Positions 35,009 through 41,534 of a stretch of DNA of 64,000 bases are shown here, one piece after another. The notes under the pieces were generated by a model, which was not told the DNA's origin, searched no databases, and saw only the letters and a list, made by a program, of their open reading frames with translations. The DNA is from an uncultured Alphaproteobacteria bacterium. GTDB taxonomy: Bacteria; Pseudomonadota; Alphaproteobacteria; RF32; CAG-239. The number at the start of each line of letters is the position of its first letter. Positions within the stretch are counted from its first letter, which is position 1. A program made the position numbers and the translations under genes. Location: positions 70,135-134,134 of the forward strand of contig CASDOS010000059.1 of assembly GCA_949282205.1 (NCBI GenBank). The letters are read 5' to 3'.

Positions 35009-37426
35009 TTGTATAAAGTAAATATTTTATTAAAAACAGAGGAAACATTCGAGTTGGATAAAAATATTCGAGAACTATTGACAAAACAAATATTTTCGGC
35101 AATAATAGAAAGAATGTTAATGAAAGCAATGAAGAAAGCAATGTCAGAAAAACTAGATATGACTCAAATATACGCCGCGGCGCTACCGATAAAGAACAAA
35201 CGTAATCTATTGGCGGTATATAAGGACTATGTTCAATTAGTCCGCAATTTGGAATATGTTGTCAAACAATATCGCCCGAACCACTTATCGGGCTACCAAT
35301 TGCTTCGGACCTACGGAGATGATATCACAGAAAATCCGTGGATGGTCGAAGATATGAGCAAAGAAGAAAAGGCTGCGTATTTAGATTTTGTAAACAATAA
35401 GCCGATGTCGGAAAATCTGCCGTATTGCTTTGTAAGTATAGATCATACGTCATCAAGTTTTAAGCAAGAGGGGAAAGGAATAATATCGACGCCGGACAAT
35501 TACACGGCATACAGTCACAATCAATCCCTGCCGGCCCGAATAGAGCGTTATGTTGCGGCCTATCCGAAAGAGATAGGTTTAAAAGAAACGGAATTTCTGA
35601 TAGCCGGACGATGGAAGTTGCAATATCTGCTCGAAACAAACGGTCAAAGTCTAAAAGAAGCCTTTAATGATGACATAATGGAACAACGGTTTAGCTGTAT
35701 GTTGGATATTCTGACGTTATTACCGGAAAAAAGCAGTTATGACGAGCAAGAATTGTATGAAGCCCAAACGGAAGCGCAAGCATCGGCGTTAATAAATCCA
35801 TTTGAGAATGTATTATTGAGCTCATTAACGACTTTGTCGGAAGAGAGCAACAAGATAATAAAAAGATTACTGGAGCTGCGCATTGGAGAGGGTTATATTT
35901 TTCAAGCCGAGAAAGAAGGATTGATAAGCTCAGCCTCATCATTTCAAGATTACCAAAATATCCGGCACTTAGTCCATCATCAATGGGATACGTTAGACGG
36001 GTTGGGTAGATTTAACGGCGTAGAAACCGTAAAGAATATAAGTGTTCGGCGCCGTTATTTGGATTCATATTGTCGAATGTGTGATAAGCCCTTGGTAGAA
36101 CGAGTAAAATCCTACATAAAGGTAGCCAAAGACATGTCGACGTTAGTATCAATGTTAAATCCGAATTTATTAATACGGGGCGAAAATGAGAGTAATTCAA
36201 AATTCATAAATCGCGCCAAACAATACGCGAAAGCGCATCCGGAAGAAAAAATAATGCTAGAAGCGGGCTATGATTTCGGTTCGGACAAAAAAGAAGCGTT
36301 AATAAAGAATGCGGCCAAAGTATTACCGGAGGCGGAAATAATTGATATATGCGGCATGGATATAGAAAATTTTCTGGAACGCATAAGTGTATATTTGTAT
36401 CGCAAAAATTATCTGGAAATATTCCAGCAAATAGAATACAAAATGAGTCAACATTGTTTGTTTTATGGGCGGAACGTACCGCCGTCAGGAGTATTGGCAT
36501 ATTACAAGAACTGCAAAATGATGAGTGCGGAAACTGCGGAGCGTTGGGGACAATACAAACAATTACGGAACGATTTGAGTCATCAGTATTTGAATGAAGA
36601 ATTGATATCAAGGCTGGAAAAGACATTTCCGCAATTCATGAAAGACACGTTTCTGTTGGAAGATAAGATAGACGAACAAACGCCGGTAGTAAGTCTTTTA
36701 CATGATAACATATATCGCGCGTACCATAAAAACGGAAAAATAGTGGATATAGATTATACCAATCGAAAAATAGTCAACATCGAGTATTTGAACAAAGAAA
36801 AGTCGCAATCCGGTTCAAAATCGGAAGAATATCGGAGCAAGACGAATAAAGAAACGACCGGAGCGCAAAAAATATATATGGAAGAATATAGAAACGGAGT
36901 GAGCATCGGCGTCAATAAAACCGATATAATATCGTGTCGCCTGCCCAACGGTACCACAATTGATTTGAGGAAAAAATCAATGATATATCCGGACGGCAGT
37001 CGTTTATATTTCAACAGTGACGAGCATATATGTTTAACGATAAAAGGAGGCATAAAACTACTGACCGATAAAAATCTTCATATTGAGAATTACATAAACA
37101 ACGGCAAATCGGTAAGTGTAACCAAGAATGAGAACATGAAATTTCCGAACGGACACGGTATTATAATTGATAAAAGAGGAAATTGGGAAAAAGAAGAATT
37201 TGTCGGCGCCAAAGGAAAAGCCGTAAAGGTGATGTTGGAAAGCGAGGAAGAAAAAATCGCGTTAAAGATGGATGACGGTACAACAATAGCGGTATCAAAA
37301 GCGGGAATGTCAATCACGCATAATCAACAAATATTAACCTATGCAACCCGCAAGAAATTTGCCGAAAGTTATAATCCGTCAATATCGGCTGATTTATTAA
37401 AAAAGAAAAAAGGAAAAGAAAAATAA
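35009..37426 (+). CDS. 805-residue protein with two HEPN-type R-x4-H motifs
   Basis: No family recognised. The first 570 residues are almost wholly helical and contain two motifs of the HEPN ribonuclease pattern R(N/H)xxxH: NIRHLVHHQWD (Arg319, His324) and QLRNDLSHQYL (Arg520, His525), 201 residues apart. Residues 570-805 are beta-rich with a repeated turn (LPNGTTIDL, YPDGSRLYF, FPNGHGIII, MDDGTTIAV), probably a solenoid or MORN-like binding domain. The start is uncertain: TTG at 35009, or TTG near 35054 after GAGGAA. It stands alone between ankyrin and phage lysis genes. RNase toxin or defence function is inference. Confidence 0.6.
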   Translation: MYKVNILLKTEETFELDKNIRELLTKQIFSAIIERMLMKAMKKAMSEKLDMTQIYAAALPIKNKRNLLAVYKDYVQLVRNLEYVVKQYRPNHLSGYQLLRTYGDDITENPWMVEDMSKEEKAAYLDFVNNKPMSENLPYCFVSIDHTSSSFKQEGKGIISTPDNYTAYSHNQSLPARIERYVAAYPKEIGLKETEFLIAGRWKLQYLLETNGQSLKEAFNDDIMEQRFSCMLDILTLLPEKSSYDEQELYEAQTEAQASALINPFENVLLSSLTTLSEESNKIIKRLLELRIGEGYIFQAEKEGLISSASSFQDYQNIRHLVHHQWDTLDGLGRFNGVETVKNISVRRRYLDSYCRMCDKPLVERVKSYIKVAKDMSTLVSMLNPNLLIRGENESNSKFINRAKQYAKAHPEEKIMLEAGYDFGSDKKEALIKNAAKVLPEAEIIDICGMDIENFLERISVYLYRKNYLEIFQQIEYKMSQHCLFYGRNVPPSGVLAYYKNCKMMSAETAERWGQYKQLRNDLSHQYLNEELISRLEKTFPQFMKDTFLLEDKIDEQTPVVSLLHDNIYRAYHKNGKIVDIDYTNRKIVNIEYLNKEKSQSGSKSEEYRSKTNKETTGAQKIYMEEYRNGVSIGVNKTDIISCRLPNGTTIDLRKKSMIYPDGSRLYFNSDEHICLTIKGGIKLLTDKNLHIENYINNGKSVSVTKNENMKFPNGHGIIIDKRGNWEKEEFVGAKGKAVKVMLESEEEKIALKMDDGTTIAVSKAGMSITHNQQILTYATRKKFAESYNPSISADLLKKKKGKEK

Positions 37427-37451
37427 ATTTTCAAAACCGTTTCCGAAAGTA

Positions 37452-37480
37452 TTGACATCTCTGTCAGGGTAGGGTAAAAG
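37452..37480 (+). promoter_or_regulatory. Palindromic promoter P1 of the tail-fibre/lysis unit
   Basis: TTGACA (37452-37457), 17-bp spacer, TAAAAG (37475-37480). TGACATCTCTGTCA overlapping the -35 box is a palindrome with TGACA/TGTCA arms, so a repressor could occlude the promoter. The same arrangement recurs at 41378-41406. Confidence 0.6.
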
Positions 37481-37486
37481 AATAAG

Positions 37487-37554
37487 AAGAATGGCGAAGT
37501 GTCATAAAAGAAAACATTTCGCCGGAGTTGCGCTTAGAGATAAGCGCTTTTTTT
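37487..37554 (+). ncRNA. Candidate short leader RNA 1 ending at terminator T1
   Basis: From the predicted start point the transcript folds GGCGAA (37493-37498) with TTCGCC (37518-37523) and then the T1 hairpin, giving a roughly 68-nt two-hairpin RNA. Comparable to lambda 6S RNA made from pR' and ended at tR'. Predicted only. Confidence 0.4.
37530..37554 (+). terminator. Leader terminator T1 (tail-fibre unit)
   Basis: GCGCTTA, GAGA loop, TAAGCGC, then seven T: a perfect intrinsic terminator inside the leader, before the gene it should express. Confidence 0.88.
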
Positions 37555-37561
37555 ATGTCCG

Positions 37562-37590
37562 GAGCAAAGGTAAAAAACTTTTGCTCTTTT
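37562..37590 (+). terminator. Leader terminator T2 (tail-fibre unit)
   Basis: A nine-pair stem with one G-T (37562-37570 with 37578-37586) followed by TTTT, only 7 bp after T1. The tail-fibre ATG follows at 37619. Confidence 0.75.
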
Positions 37591-37618
37591 ATTTTGAATA
37601 AAAACAGGAGATTAAAAT

Positions 37619-38461
37619 ATGACAATACAAAACGAGGTAAGCAAAGCGGTTTATATAGCCGACGGAAATACAGCGACATTTGAAATACCTTTTTACTTTT
37701 TTGACAACGAGATAGCGGTATACGGCAACAACGAGATAACAGCGTTAGAGCAAGGGAAGGACTACACGGTAACCAATTATGAGAATAGCGTCGGCGGAGA
37801 AGTGGTGTTTACGACCGCGCCGCAGTCAGGGAGCAGAATTACCATTTTGCGAGATGTAGCGTTGACACAGCTGATAACTTTTATAGAGGGGGAAGATTTT
37901 CCGGCTCAAGATTATGAAAATTCGCTAGATAAAATGATAATGGCGCTTCAGGAAATAAAAGAAACGACCAAACGTATGTTAGTTATGTCCCCTGGAGCAA
38001 CAATAAGTCAGGAAGAATTTTACAAGATGATAGAAACGGTTAATCAAAATCTGGAATTTTTGACTAATATTCCCCGGATGTTGGACGAGATACAAAGTCT
38101 TTACGAATCATTTTTTGACAATGTGAGTAACACGGTTCAAGCCGGGGACAAACAACCGATAAGTTCGGAAGGTGTCTGGAATTACATAAACGAGAATGGA
38201 GCCAAGAAATACAGTAATATCAGCATAGCGACAAGTTCGATACAAGAGGATGAAACGTATGAAAACTATCCATATTGCGCCGAGATAAGTATATCTGAAG
38301 CCAAATCGACACATATACCGTTTGTAATTTTCGACATGGAAGCGGCAGAAAGCGGAAACTATGCGCCGTTAGCCGAAGCCAAAGAAGGGAAAGTCTGCAT
38401 ATATCTGAAGGATAAACCTGTAACGGAAACGCTGACAATTCCTGCGCTTGTATTGCAATAA
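37619..38461 (+). CDS. Phage tail-fibre-like protein (T7-type N-terminus)
   Basis: A 280-residue protein with AGGAG at 37606-37610. Residues 1-150 resemble the N-terminal attachment domain of T7/K1F-type tail fibres: a beta module (VYIADGNTATFEIPFYFFDN, GKDYTVTNYE) then FPAQDYENSLDKMIMALQEI and a helical coiled stretch. The C-terminus (VWNYINENGAKKYSNISIAT...) is short, so it lacks the large receptor-binding part. No tail genes are nearby. It leads a unit with holin and spanins. Confidence 0.72.
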   Translation: MTIQNEVSKAVYIADGNTATFEIPFYFFDNEIAVYGNNEITALEQGKDYTVTNYENSVGGEVVFTTAPQSGSRITILRDVALTQLITFIEGEDFPAQDYENSLDKMIMALQEIKETTKRMLVMSPGATISQEEFYKMIETVNQNLEFLTNIPRMLDEIQSLYESFFDNVSNTVQAGDKQPISSEGVWNYINENGAKKYSNISIATSSIQEDETYENYPYCAEISISEAKSTHIPFVIFDMEAAESGNYAPLAEAKEGKVCIYLKDKPVTETLTIPALVLQ

Positions 38462-38470
38462 GGAGGGGAG

Positions 38471-38779
38471 ATGGAAAAAGTAAAAGAACTGATAGCCAAT
38501 TACAGTCTCTGGGGATTGTTTATCGGTTTAGCGACAATAATGATAAAGCCGTTTATATCGATTCGCCAAACAATGCGAGATATGCTGATAACGTTTTTAG
38601 TAAGTATGTTATGCGGCCTATTGGCGGAATACATGGACATACCAACGCCGGTAAAATACGGGATATCCGGGGTATGTGGATTATTTGCGGTACGGATATA
38701 CATGATAGCCGACAGTTTATTAAAACGAGCGCAAAGAGATCCGTTTAATTTCATCAAGAATATTAAAGGCAAACAATGA
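38471..38779 (+). CDS. Phage holin
   Basis: A 102-residue membrane protein with three hydrophobic segments (GLFIGLATIMIKPFI, LITFLVSMLCGLLAEY, GISGVCGLFAVRIYMIA) and a basic C-terminal tail, the class I holin plan. It makes inner-membrane lesions that start lysis. GGAGGGG precedes the ATG, and the stop overlaps the Rz-like start (ATGA). The order holin-Rz-Rz1 identifies the cassette. Confidence 0.8.
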   Translation: MEKVKELIANYSLWGLFIGLATIMIKPFISIRQTMRDMLITFLVSMLCGLLAEYMDIPTPVKYGISGVCGLFAVRIYMIADSLLKRAQRDPFNFIKNIKGKQ

Positions 38780-39054
38780 AAGTGATAAGAGTGCTTGTCT
38801 GTTTGTTAGCGGTTGCCGTATTAAGTGCGATATATTATCGCGAAGATGCGGCGACCGCGCGTCAGCTGATGACGCAATACAAGCAGAATCAAGAAATTTT
38901 ATTTAAGAATTTACAAAGGAGCTACCATGAGAAAAGGGAGCTTGAAGAAAAAAATGAGGCTTTGGAACAAGCGGTATCTGAAGAAACAATATCGTTTGAT
39001 TGGCATGCGGATATTAGCAATAGTGCTGTTATTAAACAGTTGCAAAAGCGTTGA
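38776..39054 (+). CDS. Rz-like inner-membrane spanin
   Basis: A 92-residue protein with one N-terminal membrane anchor (VIRVLVCLLAVAVLSAIYY), then a charged coiled coil (QNQEILFKNLQRSYHEKREL...), the plan of i-spanins that bridge to Rz1 and fuse the two membranes at the end of lysis. Translationally coupled to the holin (4-bp overlap). The o-spanin gene is embedded out of frame in its 3' half. Confidence 0.82.
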   Translation: MKVIRVLVCLLAVAVLSAIYYREDAATARQLMTQYKQNQEILFKNLQRSYHEKRELEEKNEALEQAVSEETISFDWHADISNSAVIKQLQKR

Positions 39055-39160
39055 GTATGTGTATGTGGAAACGCCGAGAGAACCGATAAGTTGTATTGAG
39101 CGAATAAAGACGCCGTTGGATATGGCAAAGTGCTTAAATGAGTATAAAACAAAGTATTAG
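38927..39160 (+). CDS. Rz1-like outer-membrane spanin lipoprotein, overlapping Rz
   Basis: A 77-residue protein starting at ATG 38927 with a strong AAAGGAG 5 bp before it, so the long N-terminus is probably real. About 26 basic residues lead to a signal segment ending LLLNSC, a lipobox-like site with Cys39. The mature part is short and contains Pro (ETPREPISC) and three more Cys. It overlaps Rz by 128 bp in another frame, as in lambda Rz/Rz1. An ATG at 39005 right before the signal segment is an alternative start. Confidence 0.8.
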   Translation: MRKGSLKKKMRLWNKRYLKKQYRLIGMRILAIVLLLNSCKSVEYVYVETPREPISCIERIKTPLDMAKCLNEYKTKY

Positions 39161-39181
39161 TCAAAAAAGACAAAAAAGTTG

Positions 39182-39210
39182 TTGACAAGAAACTAAAAAG
39201 CATATATATT
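39182..39210 (+). promoter_or_regulatory. Strong sigma70-type promoter
   Basis: TTGACA (39182-39187), 17 bp, TATATT (39205-39210), ahead of the gene at 39243. No leader terminators here, unlike the two other phage promoters. Confidence 0.75.
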
Positions 39211-39242
39211 ACGCAAAGCTAACCTATTAAAAACATATAATT

Positions 39243-39680
39243 ATGGAAATGAAAAAAATTTCTAAGGAAATTAATGACCAGCTGTTCAAAGTGGATGGCC
39301 GTCAGGTGTCAATGTTAGAGTTCGTGGACATGAGCGTATCTGCTCATAAGTCTAGAAGTGACGAACAAAATTTCACGACAGTTCGTCGAGGAAAAGAAAT
39401 TGTCAAAATTCCTAGAAGCATTCGCTTTAACGGAATTGAATTATCACAAGAACAGTTCCGCGCTCTGGTAGATATCCGCATTGAGGAATTGTCTCCGGTA
39501 GGGTTCCGTAATCTGCTCGGTGCGTTAAGCATTTATGCGCCACACTTGTTTAAGGACAAGGCAATATTCAGCCAGACAGAAGACTTCGGAAAATCTGCAA
39601 TCGGCCGTCGCGCGTTAGCGTACAAGGCTGAACAGAAGAGAAACAAAGAACTGTCCCGCGGAGGAGAACTTTACCTCTAA
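39243..39680 (+). CDS. Uncharacterised 145-residue protein
   Basis: Starts MEMKKISKEINDQLFKVDGR. Soluble, mixed charge, central helix-rich region (LSQEQFRALVDIRIEELSPV, FRNLLGALSIYAPHLF), basic C-terminus (RRALAYKAEQKRNKEL). No family recognised. It has its own strong promoter and terminator, so it is a single well-expressed unit. It is less biased towards ATA codons than the neighbouring lysis genes. Could be phage cargo or host. Confidence 0.6.
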   Translation: MEMKKISKEINDQLFKVDGRQVSMLEFVDMSVSAHKSRSDEQNFTTVRRGKEIVKIPRSIRFNGIELSQEQFRALVDIRIEELSPVGFRNLLGALSIYAPHLFKDKAIFSQTEDFGKSAIGRRALAYKAEQKRNKELSRGGELYL

Positions 39681-39703
39681 GCCGGACATAAACTAAAAAA
39701 AGA

Positions 39704-39740
39704 AAACAGCTTCCTCCTTTAAGGACGAAGCTGTTTTTTT
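39704..39740 (+). terminator. Terminator of the 145-residue gene
   Basis: AAACAGCTTC (39704-39713) pairs with GAAGCTGTTT (39727-39736), an inner CCTTTAAGG helix extends it, and eight T follow. Confidence 0.9.
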
Positions 39741-39857
39741 TGTTTAAGAAGAGTAAGGAAAAGCGGAATTAAAAAGTATCTGATACACTTCAAGCTCCAC
39801 GAATTGATATTGCATTTTATTTTTTATATCAATATAATGCGAAGAAGGAGTAAGTAA

Positions 39858-40133
39858 ATGCCAAAATTAAAAAAAGCCTTTTATTTTATACTGGGATGGA
39901 GTGTCGTTCCGTTTTTATTAAGTATTCCTTATGCTTATATCTTGCAAGCTGACAACTTAAAAGAATTTAAGGCATATTGGTTTATTGCCTATTTCATCAT
40001 TTACTTGATTTTTCCATGGTTGTATAAAGAAAACATACAAAAGCGTGTTCCGAATAGATATGCTTTTTATAGTATGATTTACGTCGTATTTTTTATTTTA
40101 GGCTTGTGTCTGTTTGCGTATGTTTTAGAATAA
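39858..40133 (+). CDS. Small three-helix membrane protein
   Basis: A 91-residue protein with three hydrophobic helices (AFYFILGWSVVPFLLSIPYA, YWFIAYFIIYLIFPWLY, YSMIYVVFFILGLCLFAYV). AGAAGGAG upstream of ATG. Function unknown. Placed before a secreted Cys protein gene. Possibly cargo of the tRNA-Met-associated insertions. Confidence 0.6.
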   Translation: MPKLKKAFYFILGWSVVPFLLSIPYAYILQADNLKEFKAYWFIAYFIIYLIFPWLYKENIQKRVPNRYAFYSMIYVVFFILGLCLFAYVLE

Positions 40134-40179
40134 GTTAATTTTCAAATACAGTAAAAAGAAACGGTAGAAAGGAAGACAA

Positions 40180-40644
40180 ATGAAGTGGTTGGTTTTAGTT
40201 TGTTTTTTATTGTCATTTAATGCGAATGCCCAAGAAGGACGTTGCCCTGCAGATGAGAGTTTGGCTATTGATAATCTGGAGCAAGAGCTGAACAATTGTG
40301 CAGTAGTTGATTATGGAAAAGACGAATGGCAAACATCAAAAATGTTGAAAGCTTATGACCGCTCCATTGACTGTATGCAGAAAGTAGCACACCATTTATT
40401 TGATAAATACTATACGCACTATAATGCAAGCGTTAAGAAAAATTTTGATAATTATGTGAGTGCTGCGACGGATATAAGTTTTGATATCAACCAAAGAAGT
40501 GATATGGGAAGAAGTATTCGTCTAGCAGAAGTTTATGTTTTGGAAGCTGCCGGACGCACGCATGTTATGGTAAAAAATCTTGTCAAAGATTACATCAAAG
40601 AAATACGCGATGAGTGTGATGACGCACATGAATTTGACAACTAA
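40180..40644 (+). CDS. Secreted Cys-containing protein, paralogue A
   Basis: A 154-residue protein with a signal peptide (MKWLVLVCFLLSFNANAQ) and mature start EGRCPADE. Four Cys in the mature part, helical, ending DYIKEIRDECDDAHEFDN. It weakly recalls LprI/DUF1311 proteins (lysozyme inhibitors or envelope stress), but I am not sure. Paralogue of 42516-42974. The last 65 bp and 33 bp of downstream DNA are identical between them, though the middle has diverged. Confidence 0.65.
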   Translation: MKWLVLVCFLLSFNANAQEGRCPADESLAIDNLEQELNNCAVVDYGKDEWQTSKMLKAYDRSIDCMQKVAHHLFDKYYTHYNASVKKNFDNYVSAATDISFDINQRSDMGRSIRLAEVYVLEAAGRTHVMVKNLVKDYIKEIRDECDDAHEFDN

Positions 40645-40677
40645 CCCCAACCACATAGTTTAGAATATCAATAAATA
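40580..40677 (+). repeat. 98-bp identical block, copy 1
   Basis: Identical to 42910-43007. Spans the 3' end of the paralogous gene and its downstream flank. Identity across coding and non-coding DNA points to recent recombination rather than selection on the protein. Confidence 0.85.
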
Positions 40678-40746
40678 TCAAAACAAGGAGATAAAGAAAA
40701 CGTAGAAACAAAAAAGGATGGATAAAAATCCATCCTTTTCATTGTT
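40659..40746. repeat. Terminator-bearing flank repeat, copy 1
   Basis: Homologous to 45491-45577. Contains TAGAATATCA(A/G)TAAATA, an A-rich stretch, the GGATGG/CCATCC hairpin with flanking A and T runs (bidirectional terminator at about 40711-40740) and CATTGTT before a degenerate tRNA-Met 3' end. Confidence 0.8.
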
Positions 40747-40860
40747 AGTAGAGCCAGAGAGGTTAAACCAGAATTTAAACCAGCAATAAAAGCAGAGGTA
40801 TTCCTATCACACCGAGAAGAACTTTTGGCAAAACAATGCCAAATAGTTTACTTGTATACC
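40747..40860 (+). pseudogene. Degraded copy of the KADVFLSHREELL gene end
   Basis: Starts at a degenerate tRNA-Met 3'-end-like GTAGAGCC. Shares GGTTAAACCAG, then the segment coding VFLSHREELLAKQCQ, with 41171-41290 and 43905-43998, and diverges after the codons for QCQ. No start or intact frame. Confidence 0.6.
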
Positions 40861-40914
40861 ATGCTGATGAAAATCCAGAAAAACTTCTGTATATCTTAAT
40901 TTCAAATAAATCAG

Positions 40915-40943
40915 TTGACTAGAAGGTTAATTCGTTCTAAATA
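40915..40943 (+). promoter_or_regulatory. Promoter of the three-way-junction RNA
   Basis: TTGACT (40915-40920), exactly 17 bp, TAAATA (40938-40943). The predicted start point, about 40950, coincides with the first base of the folded RNA. Confidence 0.65.
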
Positions 40944-40949
40944 AAAAGT

Positions 40950-41040
40950 GTCCTCGGCTACTGGGAACGAAATCGAAATCGCCCAGTCAGTATCTATTAG
41001 CACGCTTGGATGCGGCTAATAGGATCCGAGGATATTTTTT
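40950..41040 (+). ncRNA. Novel 90-nt three-way-junction RNA with terminator
   Basis: P1: TCCTCGG (40951-40957) with CCGAGGA (41026-41032). P2: ACTGGG (40960-40965) with CCCAGT (40982-40987). P3: CTATTAGC (40994-41001) with GCTAATAG (41015-41022), extended by CGC/GCG (41003-41005, 41012-41014). Seven T close it as an intrinsic terminator. The promoter is correctly spaced upstream. Shape and phage context recall C4-type antisense RNAs, but the sequence was not matched to any family. A 97-codon frame (41006-41299) overlaps but has no ribosome binding site. Confidence 0.65.
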
Positions 41041-41151
41041 TATACAAATGGACGTGTACAAAGAGCCAAACCACATGAATCAAGCCCCAAAGCATCAAAT
41101 GAGAATATCTGCAACTATAATAAAAAAAGCCTCGGTAAAACCGAAGCTTTA

Positions 41152-41170
41152 TGTTGGTAGCGAGGGGGAG
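41152..41170. repeat. attL-like copy of the tRNA-Met 3' end
   Basis: The 19 bp TGTTGGTAGCGAGGGGGAG is identical to 45574-45592, which includes the last 16 bases (CCA included) of the intact tRNA-Met on the minus strand. The orientation fits integration into the tRNA 3' end with a 4.4-kb island between the copies. Confidence 0.75.
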
Positions 41171-41299
41171 GTTAAACCAGCAATAAAAGCAGACGTATTC
41201 CTCTCACACCGAGAAGAACTTTTGGCAAAACAATGCCAAGCACGTCTGTTAAGCGAGAAGTTGAAAAGTGCAAAAAATATTAAATTAAATAGAAGCTAA
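41171..41299 (+). pseudogene. Gene fragment, KADVFLSHREELL family copy 2
   Basis: Codes EVKPAIKADVFLSHREELL and about 22 further residues (ending LSEKLKSAKN) to a stop at 41299. It is the most complete of three copies, but the frame enters it only through the attL-like sequence and lacks a plausible start. The original protein's C-terminus is probably preserved here, identity unknown. Confidence 0.55.
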
Positions 41300-41377
41300 A
41301 ATATCTCCACAATACCTAATATGCTTATATTTTAATAGGAAAATACAAAAAAATAAAATCTAATAATCCCAAATGTA

Positions 41378-41406
41378 TTGACATCTATGTCGTAGTGTAA
41401 TATCAA
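41378..41406 (+). promoter_or_regulatory. Palindromic promoter P2 of the endolysin unit
   Basis: TTGACA (41378-41383), 17 bp, TATCAA (41401-41406). GACATCTATGTC overlapping the -35 box is palindromic (GACAT/ATGTC). The first 11 bases TTGACATCT.TG match promoter P1 at 37452 apart from one base. Confidence 0.6.
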
Positions 41407-41412
41407 TTATAC

Positions 41413-41471
41413 TAATGTGGATTTTTGTATTTAAAATTCTGCATTAATAAGCTCCCTAAACGGGAGTTTTT
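41413..41471 (+). ncRNA. Candidate short leader RNA 2 ending at terminator T1
   Basis: TAATGT (41413-41418) can pair with GCATTA (41441-41446), followed by the T1 hairpin: the same two-hairpin plan as leader RNA 1 with unrelated sequence. About 59 nt. Predicted only. Confidence 0.35.
41452..41471 (+). terminator. Leader terminator T1 (endolysin unit)
   Basis: CTCCC, TAAAC loop, GGGAG and five T, preceded by AAG that can extend the stem with the T-run. Confidence 0.8.
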
Positions 41472-41487
41472 ATGTTTTAAATTAATC

Positions 41488-41521
41488 AAGAGTCACGATA
41501 CTATTATCGTGACTCTTTTTT
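41488..41521 (+). terminator. Leader terminator T2 (endolysin unit)
   Basis: A perfect 13-bp stem AAGAGTCACGATA/TATCGTGACTCTT with a 4-base loop, then T-run. The endolysin Shine-Dalgarno follows directly (GGGAG at 41522-41526), so read-through is essential for expression. Confidence 0.9.
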
Positions 41522-41534
41522 GGGAGTAAAAAAA

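Noticed and set aside
35009..37426. Calling the double-HEPN protein a Cas13
   Set aside because: No repeat-spacer array or Cas1/2 in the window, HEPN spacing differs and a beta-repeat C-terminal domain follows the second motif.
41006..41299. 97-codon gene over the small RNA and attL-like repeat
   Set aside because: No ribosome binding site, its start lies inside the folded RNA and terminator, and only its end resembles coding sequence.
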